From Mycobacterium sp. 050128 (GTDB lineage: Bacteria; Actinomycetota; Actinomycetes; Mycobacteriales; Mycobacteriaceae), in the NCBI RefSeq assembly GCF_036409155.1, contig NZ_JAZGLW010000009.1, positions 16,895-80,894 on the forward strand: DNA of 64,000 bases, written 5' to 3'. The position numbers and the translations under genes are program-made. Positions 18,701-26,689 of the stretch are shown here, in pieces (positions within the stretch are counted from its first letter, which is position 1; the number at the start of each line of letters is the position of its first letter). The notes beneath the pieces were generated by a model. It was not told the origin of the DNA. It was given only the letters and a program-made list of their open reading frames with translations, and ran no database searches.

Positions 18701-18787
18701 GACCGCTCCGGCACCACCCTTTCCCACAGCGATTCCCGCTGCCTCGAGGGCCGCAAGAATGAGTGCGGTTGCTGACATCAGCACCAT
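15725..18787 (-). CDS. STAND-like NTPase with 13 C-terminal Sel1 repeats
   Basis: A 1020-residue protein. Residues 1-200 form a helical N-terminal part beginning with a small hydrophobic region. Residues about 235-480 hold a P-loop NTPase with Walker A LLVGPSKAGKTRTAFEA (near 255) and Walker B VVVWLDDLDRY (near 305). From about 560 to the end there are 13 Sel1-type TPR repeats of about 35 residues with AMVNLGVLLA-like cores. An NTPase plus long sensor-like repeats is the architecture of STAND proteins, many of which are antiphage sensors in bacteria; here that is inference. It stands alone. The repeats make long open frames on the opposite strand, which are not genes. Confidence 0.8.
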   Translation of the reverse strand: MVLMSATALILAALEAAGIAVGKGGAGAVGSEAAKGAWRKVFSGRTKAAQDVMAMAFVRAIEESMPGSDARDIDWWTRTGRRLIRPFVDKDVATNVLRAVVSYPGRVDDARQTFIAALEATGQDFYQLAVELDFDAPQFLSALPDIVLDELVLAAAEQNSPLLQLAQYATLRQIATKQDAASAPPESEVLADLVEVVDGDDLPMVAGLDPYRLGATPSPFGDAQTYGEHDPYVPRTRDNDLATALADRNQLVLLVGPSKAGKTRTAFEAVRKHFPQARLLFPRPGMFGRLVADPRLHNSPDTVVVWLDDLDRYVSDADPLTPALLSRLNSRSGRTVVLATLRQEQRDRLYQGGALLRDTRVLLEHAITVDLAPLTGEDPDEQAAAGRAYPGQDLEFGLAARLAGAPELLKRYDDALYTDPLRHSVIRVAIDWVRVGRPDLIPESALAALALGAFETERPDLDATEQQAVDAIKAARTPQEGWGRVAALITRRLTDHTRSYRPFDYLVAADDGQNHPLRPIPESFWNVALNNAPPIIALVVSLAAFQRENIPVAIKASRQAAAAGLGAAMFSLGLLLADHQDPEDLPGARRWYEKAAAAGNTDAMVNLGVLLATRWDPPDLDAARRLYERAAATGDTDAMVNLGVLFADLQDPPNLTLASRWYLLAAAAGNTNAMNNLGVLFAERNDLNAERSWYEKAADAGNAGAMINLGLLAEREDPPDLETANDWYQKAADAGNTDAMVNLGVFLVAEGDSRAARRWYENAAHLGNTRAMVNLAMLLAEQDDSSSLNAAFEWLTKAANAGDIYAMNNLGLLLIHRMNPPEPAAGRAWLKKAADRDDADAMVSLGLLAAQENPPDLTTASNWYKKAADAGHAGAMFNLGLLAEQANPPHLETAHAWYQKAAGTGETNAMVNLGGLATHSNPPDLLAARHWYETAAELGNTTAMINLGVLFADLQDTPDLPAARHWYETAAKLGNTTAMVNLAMLLAGRWKPPDPDAARGWLAKAAAAGHSLDELLKPEP

Positions 18788-18974
18788 CTTAATTAATCAG
18801 CAGCCGTCGGCGAGGGCGGCGAGTCCGCCGTCGCCTATGAGCGGACATCGATAGGTCTCTGGAGCGAAGTCACCAAGTCTTGCAATTAAACTCGAATCGG
18901 GCCTGCGGCTCTCGACGATAGGAGCGGGTTCTGCGGTCAACGCGATCCATCGTGGCCGCGCCAGAATTGAGCTC

Positions 18975-19969
18975 TTACCCCGGTGCCGCTGACAGCTCCT
19001 CGTGGACGGTTTGCCAGTCGGCGCCGTACCCAACCCGCGACGTGAGCTGCCGCTTGTAGCGATTTGAGCACGGCGCCGGACGGCGGCTCCGACCAAGCGG
19101 CCAGAGCTGTCGACAGGGTGGCCATGAACTCGTCGAGTGTCGCCTCGTCGATCACCAGCAGCGCATCATGTATGCGGTTCGCCGTCGCGAATGCCGTTGC
19201 AACATCGCGCATCAACTTGCGCCGCTCGAAGTCGGTCGTCTCCAGGCGAGCAAACGCCAGCGCAGTGTCGAGTTGCCCGGAGTCGATGTGGTAGTTCATC
19301 AGCGCCGAGATTGCCGCGCGCCGTTCATGCTTGCCGTGAAGATCAGGCAGCACCCTTTCGGCGAGGTCGGTACGGCCGATCGTGATCATCGTGGTGATCA
19401 GCATGAGCAGAGTATTGTTGCGCAGATTCTCATGAGAAATGGCCTTAACAGCGTGGTGAGCCAGAACGAAGGTGCCATCGCTTTGAGGGTGCGCGTCTGC
19501 AGCAGCCATTCTCACGAGTGCCTCCGCCCGGCCCTCCGGCGACCTCCAGATCCAGTCTGCCCACAAAGAGCCTGTGACGTTGTTTGCCTCGCGCCATGCC
19601 GCCGCTGCTTGTGTGCTGCCGTCGTATTCGAGTCGGGCAGCGTTCTCTCGCAGCTCGAGGGCCGACATCCACCGAAACCAGCTTGCGTCGTCGGGCTCTC
19701 GCGCTGCGATATGCAGTCCCTCGTCCAGTAGTGGTCGCCCACGCTCATCGCCTGACGCGATCATGCATCGCGTGAGGTCGCAGAGCGCGGTAATGCGACT
19801 ATTCCCATCCGCGATCCTGGCTACGACGCGCAATGCTTCGGCGAACTGCTCGCGTCCGGCCGCCTGTTCGGCACGCGCGAATGCTTTTCGCGCGAGACCG
19901 TCGCGGGTGAGGCAACAGCGGTCAAAATCGACAAGCTGGGCCGCAGCCGCTGACCACGGTCACTGCCGC
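18975..19969 (-). pseudogene. Frameshifted helical-repeat (TPR-like) protein gene
   Basis: Coding-like sequence of about 330 codons with helical repeats (RTDLAERVLPDLHGKHERRA, QLDTALAFARLETTDFERRK). The only in-frame start is a TTG at 19833, yet protein-like sequence continues upstream to about 19969 (AQLVDFDRCCLTRDGLARKA) without a start before a stop. Near 19035 the natural C-terminus (YGADWQTVHEELSAAPG then stop) lies in a different frame from the body. Both ends are thus damaged. The neighbouring Sel1/NTPase gene in the same orientation suggests it was part of one module. Confidence 0.6.
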
Positions 19970-20249
19970 AAGCGAGGCGGGCATACCTGTTTCCCGTTGA
20001 CGCGAGGCCGGAGGTCTTCTGGTCTACCGACGACACCCGGATCGAGGCTGTGTTCCCGCACCCTTAGCAGTCCTCAACGGCCGTCCAGGGTGTGAAACTT
20101 ACACGACTCACCAAGGGGCGGAGTATAAATCGTGTACTGGCAGTGTGCTGGCGGAGGGCACGTATTCCAAATCTGCGCTATTTCTCAATATCCGACAGCC
20201 TCGGACTCTCGGCACATTGCGGAACGGGCGTGCCATCGGGTTGGTGATG

Positions 20250-20918
20250 TCAACCGTCGGTTTCTGGCGTCACGATGCCGCGGTCGAATGCGTAAACGAT
20301 GGCTGCTGCACGGTCGCGTAACCGCAGCTTGTCGAAGATGTGGCTGACGTGGGTCTTGACCGTCACCGCCGAGATTCCCAGCTCTAGACCGATCTCGGCG
20401 TTCGTGCGTCCTTGGCCTAGAAGCGTGAGGACGTCGAGTTCGCGGGCGGTTAGCTGCTCTACTGGAGCTTTCTTGTTGCGTGGCGTTGTCGCGCGGTAAG
20501 CCGTGAGGACGCGGCCGGTAATCGACGGGTCGAGGAATGCGTCACCTTCCGCGACAGCCCGAATGGCGCGAATAAGCTCCTCGGCCGGTGCGTCTTTGAG
20601 GATGAAGCCTGCAGCACCGGCGCGCAGCGCGCCGGACAACAGCTCGTCGTCATCAAACGTGGTGAGAACGAGGACCGGAGGCGGGTCGTTCGCACTTTGA
20701 ATCGACCGCGTGGCCTCGATTCCACTGACGTGCTTCATGCGCAGGTCCATTACGACGACGTCGGGGTCCAACTGGGCTACAGCAGCTGGTACCTCGGAGC
20801 CGTCTGAACACTCGCCGACGACCTTGAATCCGTTTCTGGGCCGCAGCATTCGTCGCAATCCCGAGCGCAGCAGCTCCTGGTCGTCGACGAGCAGCACGGT
20901 GATCTCGCGTTCCGTCAC
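20250..20918 (-). CDS. NarL/FixJ-type response regulator
   Basis: A 222-residue protein. The receiver domain starts ITVLLVDDQELLRSG with phospho-acceptor D58 in VVVMDLRMKHVSGIEA, T in LVLTTFDDDE and K in GFILKDAPAEEL. A C-terminal LuxR-type HTH is at about residues 155-215 (LTARELDVLTLLGQGRTNAE, VTVKTHVSHIFDKLRLRDR). The GTG start at 20918 overlaps the stop of the upstream histidine kinase (GTGA), so translation is coupled. A longer frame to 21101 is rejected because it would run through the kinase gene. Targets are unknown; the adjacent diiron oxygenase is a candidate. Confidence 0.93.
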   Translation of the reverse strand: MTEREITVLLVDDQELLRSGLRRMLRPRNGFKVVGECSDGSEVPAAVAQLDPDVVVMDLRMKHVSGIEATRSIQSANDPPPVLVLTTFDDDELLSGALRAGAAGFILKDAPAEELIRAIRAVAEGDAFLDPSITGRVLTAYRATTPRNKKAPVEQLTARELDVLTLLGQGRTNAEIGLELGISAVTVKTHVSHIFDKLRLRDRAAAIVYAFDRGIVTPETDG

Positions 20919-22081
20919 GACGTCACATCCCCCACCTGCGTAGGGATTGTGGCCTGAACCAACCATCCTGGCGGCGCCGGTCCAGCACGCAACGACCCGC
21001 CAATCAGTTCGGCCCGCTGACGCATCCCGTGCAGGCCGGATCCGCTGTGGGACACGGAGATCGGATGTGATGCCGTGTTGGTGACACACACGGTCGCCCA
21101 CTCGTTCGTGATGTCCACGCGCAGGTTGGTTTCGGCTCCGGGCGCATGTTTGGCCACGTTGGCCAGTGACTCCTGAACGATGCGGTAGAGACTGAGTCCG
21201 GTTGTTGCCGAGACGAATTGAGGCGCACCGTCGATCTCGTAGCGAATCCTCATTCCCGCGCGCCGGAAGTCCTCGATGAGAGTGGGGATGTCGTCGATCC
21301 CGGGCTCCGGTGCAGGGTTGGACGGTCCGGTACCTAGCAATCCGACGGTCAAGCGGATATCGGACATCGCTTGGCGTCCGACGCGTTCAGCATCTTCGAG
21401 CGCCTCGATCGCGTCGTCGATATCACGGTCCTGCTGCAAGGCGTGGCGGGCTACTGTCAGGTTGAGCAGCGTGATGCTCAGCGAGTGCGCGACGACATCG
21501 TGGATCTCGCGGGCGATTCGGCGACGCTCTTCGCTGGCGGCTCGTCCGGCGTGGGCTTGGCGCGCGTCGCGCTCGCGCCACAGCAGCCGCAGTTGCATCA
21601 ACATCATCCGCCCCGAACACGCCCCCCACACCACGCCGAACATGTAGGGAATCCCCCAGTCGAGGGTGCCCGCCGCCGTCGGGACGGCCAGCGTTATTAC
21701 CGCGACGACGGTGACCACCATGCTTGCAGCAAACGAAGCAGCCGCCGAAATCATCACCGCGGTCACGATGAGAACGATTGGTGCGAGATCTTTTTCGACA
21801 GGACGGGCCAACAGCACCGCGGCCGCCCCGATCTGCGTCGCTGCGTGCCACAAGGTCCGGACGAAACCCTTCGGCCAATAGTCGATCAGCTGAACGGCCC
21901 AAATCGCACCGGCCAAGACCGCGATCAATGCCGCGCCGGCCGCTACACGCTGGCCAGCGGCGAGACCGAACGATCCCAATTGGGCTATCGCGCAAATCAG
22001 GAAATACACGACCGGGTAGTCATAACCCATCTCGGCCGCGTGTCGGCGCACATAGCCCACCGCCCCGCCGATCACCCGCAC
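20915..22081 (-). CDS. HisKA_3 (NarX/DesK-type) sensor histidine kinase
   Basis: A 388-residue protein. The N-terminal 160 residues carry about five to six transmembrane segments without an obvious extracellular sensor domain, as in DesK-like intramembrane sensors. The dimerisation/phosphorylation motif is RRRIAREIHDVVAHSLS with H194. The HATPase domain follows with IVQESLANVAKHAPG (N box) and SGSGLHGMRQRAELIGG (G box). It is the first gene of a two-gene operon with the overlapping response regulator. It is divergent from the diiron oxygenase with about 130 bases between, which probably holds both promoters. Confidence 0.93.
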   Translation of the reverse strand: MRVIGGAVGYVRRHAAEMGYDYPVVYFLICAIAQLGSFGLAAGQRVAAGAALIAVLAGAIWAVQLIDYWPKGFVRTLWHAATQIGAAAVLLARPVEKDLAPIVLIVTAVMISAAASFAASMVVTVVAVITLAVPTAAGTLDWGIPYMFGVVWGACSGRMMLMQLRLLWRERDARQAHAGRAASEERRRIAREIHDVVAHSLSITLLNLTVARHALQQDRDIDDAIEALEDAERVGRQAMSDIRLTVGLLGTGPSNPAPEPGIDDIPTLIEDFRRAGMRIRYEIDGAPQFVSATTGLSLYRIVQESLANVAKHAPGAETNLRVDITNEWATVCVTNTASHPISVSHSGSGLHGMRQRAELIGGSLRAGPAPPGWLVQATIPTQVGDVTS

Positions 22082-22213
22082 TTGCTCAGCCTAGGACTTC
22101 GCCAGCGAGGAGACATCGTCCATCCCGACGATGGGTTCTCCACCCACAGTAGGAGAAATCTTCACCACCGCAGTGGGACGAATTCACAGCTACGGCACCC
22201 TAGCGTTGTCCGC

Positions 22214-23263
22214 ATGACCACTGCAGCCGCACTGTCCGCAGAAACTGACAATCGTGACATAGATAGGTATCAGGCACTGCTTGCGCGGCTGTCCACCCTG
22301 TCCGTCACCCACCATTTCGATGCCTACGGCGACATCGAATGGGACTCCCCCGGCTTCGAGATCGACCGCGCAGATCCGCGGTGGGCGCTAACCTCGGATG
22401 ATCCGCTTGCACACACGCAGTGGTACCAAAATCTGCCAACTGACCAGCGAGCGGGCCTTGGCCTTGATCGCACCGTGGCGATGATGAAGACCGGGCTCGA
22501 GTTCGAGCGCGTCCTCAAGCAGGGCCTACTCGAGTTCGCCGGCACGCTCCCCAACGGTGCCACCGAGTTCCGCTACGCCTACCACGAGGTCATCGAAGAG
22601 TGCCAGCACTCATTGATGTTCCAGGAATTCATCAACCGCAGCGGTTTTGACGCCGTCGGGCTCCCACTTTATGCCCGTCTCGGTGCACGGCTGGTTATCC
22701 CGCTCGGCCGACGTTTCCCGCCGTTGTTCTTCATCTTCGTGCTCGGTGGTGAAGAACCCATCGACTACGTCCAGCGCAAGGTCCTGCGCGACGAGAACGA
22801 TCTACCCCCGGTACTCGAGCGGGTAATGAGGATCCACGTCACCGAGGAGGCCCGCCACCTCTCCTTCGCGCGCAGCTATCTCAAGAGCCGTGCGGCAACC
22901 CTCACATGGTACGACCACCTCCAACTAGGAATCGGCGCCCCGATCATCCTCTCGGTGATGACAGCCATGATGTTTCGGCCGTCGCCACAATTGGTCGCTA
23001 AATACAGCATCCCGAAAAAGGCGCTCGCCGCGGCATACACGAACAACCCAGCGGCCAAAGCTGACGACCTGGCCGCGATCCGGCGGGTACGCAAGCTGTG
23101 TGCGGAGGTAGGTGTGCTCGGCCGATGCTACCGACTGTGGTGGCGCCTACTCGGATTACACGACCCATCTATGACGACGCCGGCCGTTGTTGACAGCCAC
23201 CGATTTTCGAATGAATTGGGTTCCCTACGAAAGGTCCTCCATCTGCGTCGTAAGCGAACGTGA
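22214..23263 (+). CDS. AurF-like diiron oxygenase
   Basis: A 349-residue protein of the para-aminobenzoate N-oxygenase (AurF)-like family. The iron-binding motifs are visible: the helix EFRYAYHEVIEECQHSLMF and the second RIHVTEEARHLSFARSYL, each supplying Glu and His ligands, and GLEFERVLKQGLLEFAG supplies an earlier Glu. These enzymes hydroxylate or N-oxygenate amines and other substrates; mycobacterial members are mostly uncharacterised. The start at 22214 is chosen because the domain begins there; the open frame upstream to 21371 is antisense to the kinase gene. Divergent arrangement suggests control by the adjacent two-component system. Confidence 0.88.
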   Translation: MTTAAALSAETDNRDIDRYQALLARLSTLSVTHHFDAYGDIEWDSPGFEIDRADPRWALTSDDPLAHTQWYQNLPTDQRAGLGLDRTVAMMKTGLEFERVLKQGLLEFAGTLPNGATEFRYAYHEVIEECQHSLMFQEFINRSGFDAVGLPLYARLGARLVIPLGRRFPPLFFIFVLGGEEPIDYVQRKVLRDENDLPPVLERVMRIHVTEEARHLSFARSYLKSRAATLTWYDHLQLGIGAPIILSVMTAMMFRPSPQLVAKYSIPKKALAAAYTNNPAAKADDLAAIRRVRKLCAEVGVLGRCYRLWWRLLGLHDPSMTTPAVVDSHRFSNELGSLRKVLHLRRKRT

Positions 23264-23476
23264 CCGCACCCGTCAACTGGTCCACATGGATCAACTGATC
23301 GGGGGGTCAGCTCACTTCCAGCAAGGCCGCGCTGACCATGTGACCGACCCATACATGGTGTTGCATCAAATGCAACGGGCGCACGGCTCGCTACGCCACC
23401 AACAAGTGACCGAATCAAGATGATCTCGCCAGGGCACAGCAAGGCAACAATGGCGGTCGCGCGCTCTTGAGTACAG

Positions 23477-23731
23477 CTAAACTGACTGCAGCAGAGGTAA
23501 TTTCAATATCAATCTCTTGTCACCCGTCCAGCTGCGGTAGCCGGCAAACGCCTCCCAGCAATGGCATGTAGATCGCTCGTTCTCCCCGCAACAGTGAGAA
23601 CGGTGCATCCGTCCGCACTGACAATGTGCTGTTCCGACAAGTACCTGGTGCGCGCCGAGCTCCGCACCGCATTCGGGACAGTGCGATGGACGGGGTTCCT
23701 CCCACCCGCGCCGGGTCTGCCGAAGCCCCAT
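23477..23731 (-). CDS. Small zinc-ribbon protein
   Basis: An 84-residue frame. WEEPRPSHCPECGAELG and VLVGTAHCQCGRMHRSHCC provide a CPxC...CxC/CxxxHxxHCC set of zinc ligands, a pattern seen in small proteins of actinobacterial plasmids and phages. Function is unknown. The ribosome-binding site is weak and overlapping frames exist, so the call rests on the cysteine pattern. Confidence 0.5.
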   Translation of the reverse strand: MGLRQTRRGWEEPRPSHCPECGAELGAHQVLVGTAHCQCGRMHRSHCCGENERSTCHCWEAFAGYRSWTGDKRLILKLPLLQSV

Positions 23732-23825
23732 TCCCGCGATCGTAGCGTTGAGTTGAAGTTGAAGCGCCTGCGGCGCTGCTGAATGGCTTGGGCCGTCCCG
23801 GCCCAAGCCGATGTTTCTTTGCCTT

Positions 23826-24010
23826 TCTGGCTTTTTCGATTGTTGCCCGGCGGTTCGCTCGCGCTAAGGCCACGGCCTCCGCTTCGCTCCGGGCGCAAGG
23901 CTCGCACAGTTACCCGACGCGTTCGCTGCGCTCGCGGCGGCTAACTGTGCGCCCGGACCTTGCACTCCGCGCCCCTATGCCGGGCCAAATCTCAATTGCC
24001 AGAGGGCAAA
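23826..24010 (+). repeat. Folded intergenic element, family 2, copy 1
   Basis: Lies just before the ParB-like gene. Nested stems: outer GCCCGGC / GCCGGGC; TCCGGGCGC (23888-23896) with GCGCCCGGA (23949-23957); inner GCACAGTTA (23904-23912) with TAACTGTGC (23942-23950). A second copy at 25.8 kb keeps the same layout (TTTCGATTGT start, C-AAGG, CCTTGCA, GCCAGAG..GC-AAAA end) but different stem bases that still pair, for example its outer stem is ACCGGCC / GGCCGGT. This covariation shows selection for structure. Role unknown: RNA leader, single-strand promoter or protein site. Confidence 0.65.
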
Positions 24011-24059
24011 AAGAGCAGGCGGCCATGTGAACGCCTGCCGTACACAGAAAGGTTCAACC

Positions 24060-25709
24060 ATGACCGACACAACCAACACCGACAGCGCAGCCACTACCGC
24101 CGACCAGCCCATCGGAACGCTGGAACACCTTGACCCGATGCTGCTCGACATCGGTGACAATGTCCGTGACGACGCAGCGCTGAGTAAGGCGTTCATCGCC
24201 AGCATCGCTGAAAACGGAGTTCTGGTGCCAATCACGGGTGTGCGTGACGCCGAGCGGCCGGAAGTCATCCGGGTCCGGAACGGGCAGCGGCGCACCCTGG
24301 CCGCCCGTGAGGCTGGCTTGTCCAGCGTTCCGGTCTATGTGCTGCCGTCCACCGCTGCGGATGCCAGCCAGGAGACCATCGACCGCATCGTGCACCAGAT
24401 CGTGACGAACGATCAGAAGCGCGATCTCACCGACGCACAGCGGGCACGCGGCATTCAGCAGATGATCGACGCGGGGCTGTCGGTGACCAAGGTGGCCAAG
24501 CGGTTATCTGTCGGCAAGGATGCCGTGAAGGCCGCTCACACGGCAGCACGGTCGGCCACCGCCATGGATGCACTGGCCAGCGGCCAACTCAGCCTGACCG
24601 AAGCCGCCGCGATCACCGAATTCGAGGACATGCCCGGCGCGGTCGAGCGGCTGATGAGGTCGGCGGGAGGAGCTTGGTTCGAGCACACGGTCGCCCAGCT
24701 GCGCCAGGAACGCGACACCGCCCTGGCCCGAGCCCACGCCGCCCAGCCTTTCGCCGATAAGGGGCTCACCATCCTTGAGCAGCGCCCGGATTCGTGGGAC
24801 CCGGCCTGCATACCGCTGCATCACCTGGTGACCGCCGAAGGGGACGAAGCCGACGACACCGCTGTCAGCGACCCCGCCCGCTGGGCTGTGTTTCTCGTTG
24901 ACGACACCGCTCTGTGCGACGTGGAAACCGGCGAGGTAGTGGACGAACAGAGCGTGGACTGGGAGACCGAGGATTTGCCCGACGCCACGCCCGCAGAGGG
25001 GCTGCGTCACGCGAACACGGTCACCGAGAAGGAGGTGTTCACCCCTGATTACTACTGCCTCGACTACCGTTCCGCCGCACTGACCCCGCAGAGCTGGTTC
25101 GCCCGGCAGACCGGACTGGTGGACACCGACACCGGCGAAGTGGTCGACTTGGACGACGAGGCCCGCGAGGCCGCACGCCAGCAGGCCGCGCTCGAAAAGG
25201 CCGAGACCGAGAAGCGGGAGCGCCGGAAAGTGTTGGCGCTCAACAAGCTCGGGGATGCCGCTATGGGTGTGCGGCGTGAGTTCATCAAGAAGTTGCTCGC
25301 GCGTAAGACTCCACCTAAGGGTGCCGGTCTCTTCGTGGCGGACTGCTTGGCTCGCGACAGCGCGTTGCTCACCAGCAACAACGCGCTGGACACCACCGCC
25401 GAACTGCTCGGCGTCGACAGCGGCCAAGCCGTGGCCAAGCTCGTGGCCAATCTGGCCGCCAATGGCGACGGGCGCGCTCAGGTGATCACGCTGGCCCTGG
25501 TGCTCGGTGCTCTGGAATCGCGGACCCCCAAGGACGCCTGGCGCAATAACACGGGCTGGTGGGGACACCATGTCGGCAGCAGCGAGTACCTGCGCTGGCT
25601 CGCTGACAAGAACGACTACCCCCTGGCCCCAGTGGAGGAGGTCGTGACCAAGGCCAAGAGCGCCGAGGACGTGTACGAGCAGTATTTGGCCGATGCGGTA
25701 AAGGAGTAA
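24060..25709 (+). CDS. ParB/RepB/Spo0J-type nuclease-domain protein
   Basis: A 549-residue protein. The N-terminal 200 residues are a ParB-like domain: DNVRDDAALSKAFIASIAEN, PITGV, VIRVRNGQRRTLAAREAG (the GxRR-type box), QIVTNDQKRDLTDAQRARGI, then an HTH (LSVTKVAKRLSVGKDAVKAA). The C-terminal part is long, with a helical charged segment (EAARQQAALEKAETEKRERR) and an unrecognised terminal domain. No parA is adjacent, so it is probably not a classical partition protein; similar stand-alone ParB-like proteins lie in leading regions of conjugative plasmids. The ATG at 24060 follows GAAAGG. A 7-bp hairpin (GCAGGCG/CGCCTGC) lies at 24015-24038. Confidence 0.88.
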   Translation: MTDTTNTDSAATTADQPIGTLEHLDPMLLDIGDNVRDDAALSKAFIASIAENGVLVPITGVRDAERPEVIRVRNGQRRTLAAREAGLSSVPVYVLPSTAADASQETIDRIVHQIVTNDQKRDLTDAQRARGIQQMIDAGLSVTKVAKRLSVGKDAVKAAHTAARSATAMDALASGQLSLTEAAAITEFEDMPGAVERLMRSAGGAWFEHTVAQLRQERDTALARAHAAQPFADKGLTILEQRPDSWDPACIPLHHLVTAEGDEADDTAVSDPARWAVFLVDDTALCDVETGEVVDEQSVDWETEDLPDATPAEGLRHANTVTEKEVFTPDYYCLDYRSAALTPQSWFARQTGLVDTDTGEVVDLDDEAREAARQQAALEKAETEKRERRKVLALNKLGDAAMGVRREFIKKLLARKTPPKGAGLFVADCLARDSALLTSNNALDTTAELLGVDSGQAVAKLVANLAANGDGRAQVITLALVLGALESRTPKDAWRNNTGWWGHHVGSSEYLRWLADKNDYPLAPVEEVVTKAKSAEDVYEQYLADAVKE

Positions 25710-25720
25710 CGCGACTGTCA

Positions 25721-25756
25721 GGTGGGGTCAGGACTTCGGTTCTGGCCCCACCTTTC
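25721..25756 (+). terminator. Terminator after ParB-like gene
   Basis: A 14-bp stem GGTGGGGTCAGGAC (25721-25734) with GTTCTGGCCCCACC (25739-25752), two G-U-type positions, a TTCG tetraloop and TTTC after it, 12 bases past the stop codon. Confidence 0.85.
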
Positions 25757-25812
25757 GCGGCGGCGGACGGCATTTTCGAGGGGCGGACATGAAACAAGTT
25801 GCGTCCTCTGGC

Positions 25813-25993
25813 CTTTCGATTGTCACCGGCCGGACCGCTACCTGCAAGGCCCCGGCCTTCGCGTTGCTGCGGCCCGGTGGCTCGCGAACTTTTCCCCGAG
25901 CCGCTCGCTGAGGCTCACTGGGAAAACTTCACGCCCGGGCCTTGCAGTCCACGGCCCACTGGCCGGTTGAAATCGTGAATGCCAGAGAGGCGA
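25813..25993 (+). repeat. Folded intergenic element, family 2, copy 2
   Basis: Nested stems CTGCAAGGCCC (25842-25852) with GGGCCTTGCAG (25937-25947), perfect over 11 bp; inner GAACTTTTCCC (25886-25896) with GGGAAAACTTC (25920-25930), one mismatch; outer ACCGGCC / GGCCGGT. Conserved single-stranded parts match copy 1 (TTTCGATTGT near the start, GCCAGAGAGGCGAAAA at the end). It sits after the ParB terminator and about 430 bases before nrdH. Confidence 0.65.
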
Positions 25994-26428
25994 AAACAAT
26001 GGCAGCAATGACACTGCAAAGCACGTGTAAGCGGGCCGCCGACAATGACCATATGTCGAGCGGTCGTAAGGGATGAATTCATGACGGAATGGCAGAAGAA
26101 GCATTCAATCATTGCTTTTGTGTGTCGATTACCGCCAAGTCGCGAGCACCGAGAATCAGCATGAATCTTCGGTGCAGTGCCGGTCCTCGGGCCTCGCCTG
26201 TTCTGCCTGGCAGGAGGTGGCAAATGCTAAGTCTGACAACCAGGTATGGCGTGCGTGCATCTTAGGTGACCGGCATAGGAAGGGGGTGTGTAGACCTAAG
26301 TTCAATCGCTGTGGAGAACGATCCACAATTGCCCGAATTTCTTTTGCGCGACTATGGCATAGGGCCACTCACGGCAGTAATATTTAATTATCGAACGCAG
26401 CAACCACGATTTACAAAGGAGGCGACCA
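25994..26428. other. Intergenic region before nrdH, relatively AT-rich
   Basis: No supported gene. Two micro-frames (about 25 codons from 25999 and 27 codons from 26080) have plausible Shine-Dalgarno spacing but no recognisable features. The last 70 bases are AT-rich (AATATTTAATTA) and likely hold the nrdH promoter; AAAGGAGG precedes its ATG. Confidence 0.4.
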
Positions 26429-26662
26429 ATGTCCCCAATCACGGTTTGCACGAAACCGGCCTGCGTGCAATGCACCGCGACGTTCAAGGTGCTGGACAAG
26501 CAAGGCATCGAATACCAGAAAATTGATGTCACCGAAAATCCCGAGGCCCGCGAATACGTGATGAGTCTGGGATATCTGGGCGCGCCCGTCGTCTACGTCT
26601 CCCCCACAGAGCACTGGGCGGGTTTCCGTCCGGATCGCGTCGCTCGCTTGGCCGCCGCCTAG
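26429..26662 (+). CDS. nrdH: NrdH-type glutaredoxin/redoxin
   Basis: A 77-residue thioredoxin-fold protein with the CxxC active site CVQC at residues 12-15, the cis-Pro region GAPVVYV and the C-terminal HWAGFRPDRVARL segment, which is the NrdH signature (W-S/A-G-F-R/Q-P-D). NrdH delivers electrons to class Ib ribonucleotide reductase. No nrdE/F/I is nearby, so it would serve the host enzyme or another plasmid process. A strong ribosome-binding site (AAAGGAGG) precedes the ATG. It is the first of a tight rightward cluster. Confidence 0.92.
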   Translation: MSPITVCTKPACVQCTATFKVLDKQGIEYQKIDVTENPEAREYVMSLGYLGAPVVYVSPTEHWAGFRPDRVARLAAA

Positions 26663-26689
26663 ACCCATTTACTGGAAAGGACCCACCCC

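Noticed and set aside
21371..22213. A 281-codon N-terminal extension of the diiron oxygenase
   Set aside because: It is antisense to the histidine kinase gene, and the oxygenase domain begins at 22214.
24060..25709. Classical ParB partition gene
   Set aside because: No parA is adjacent and the protein has a long extra C-terminal part; a stand-alone ParB-like role is more likely.
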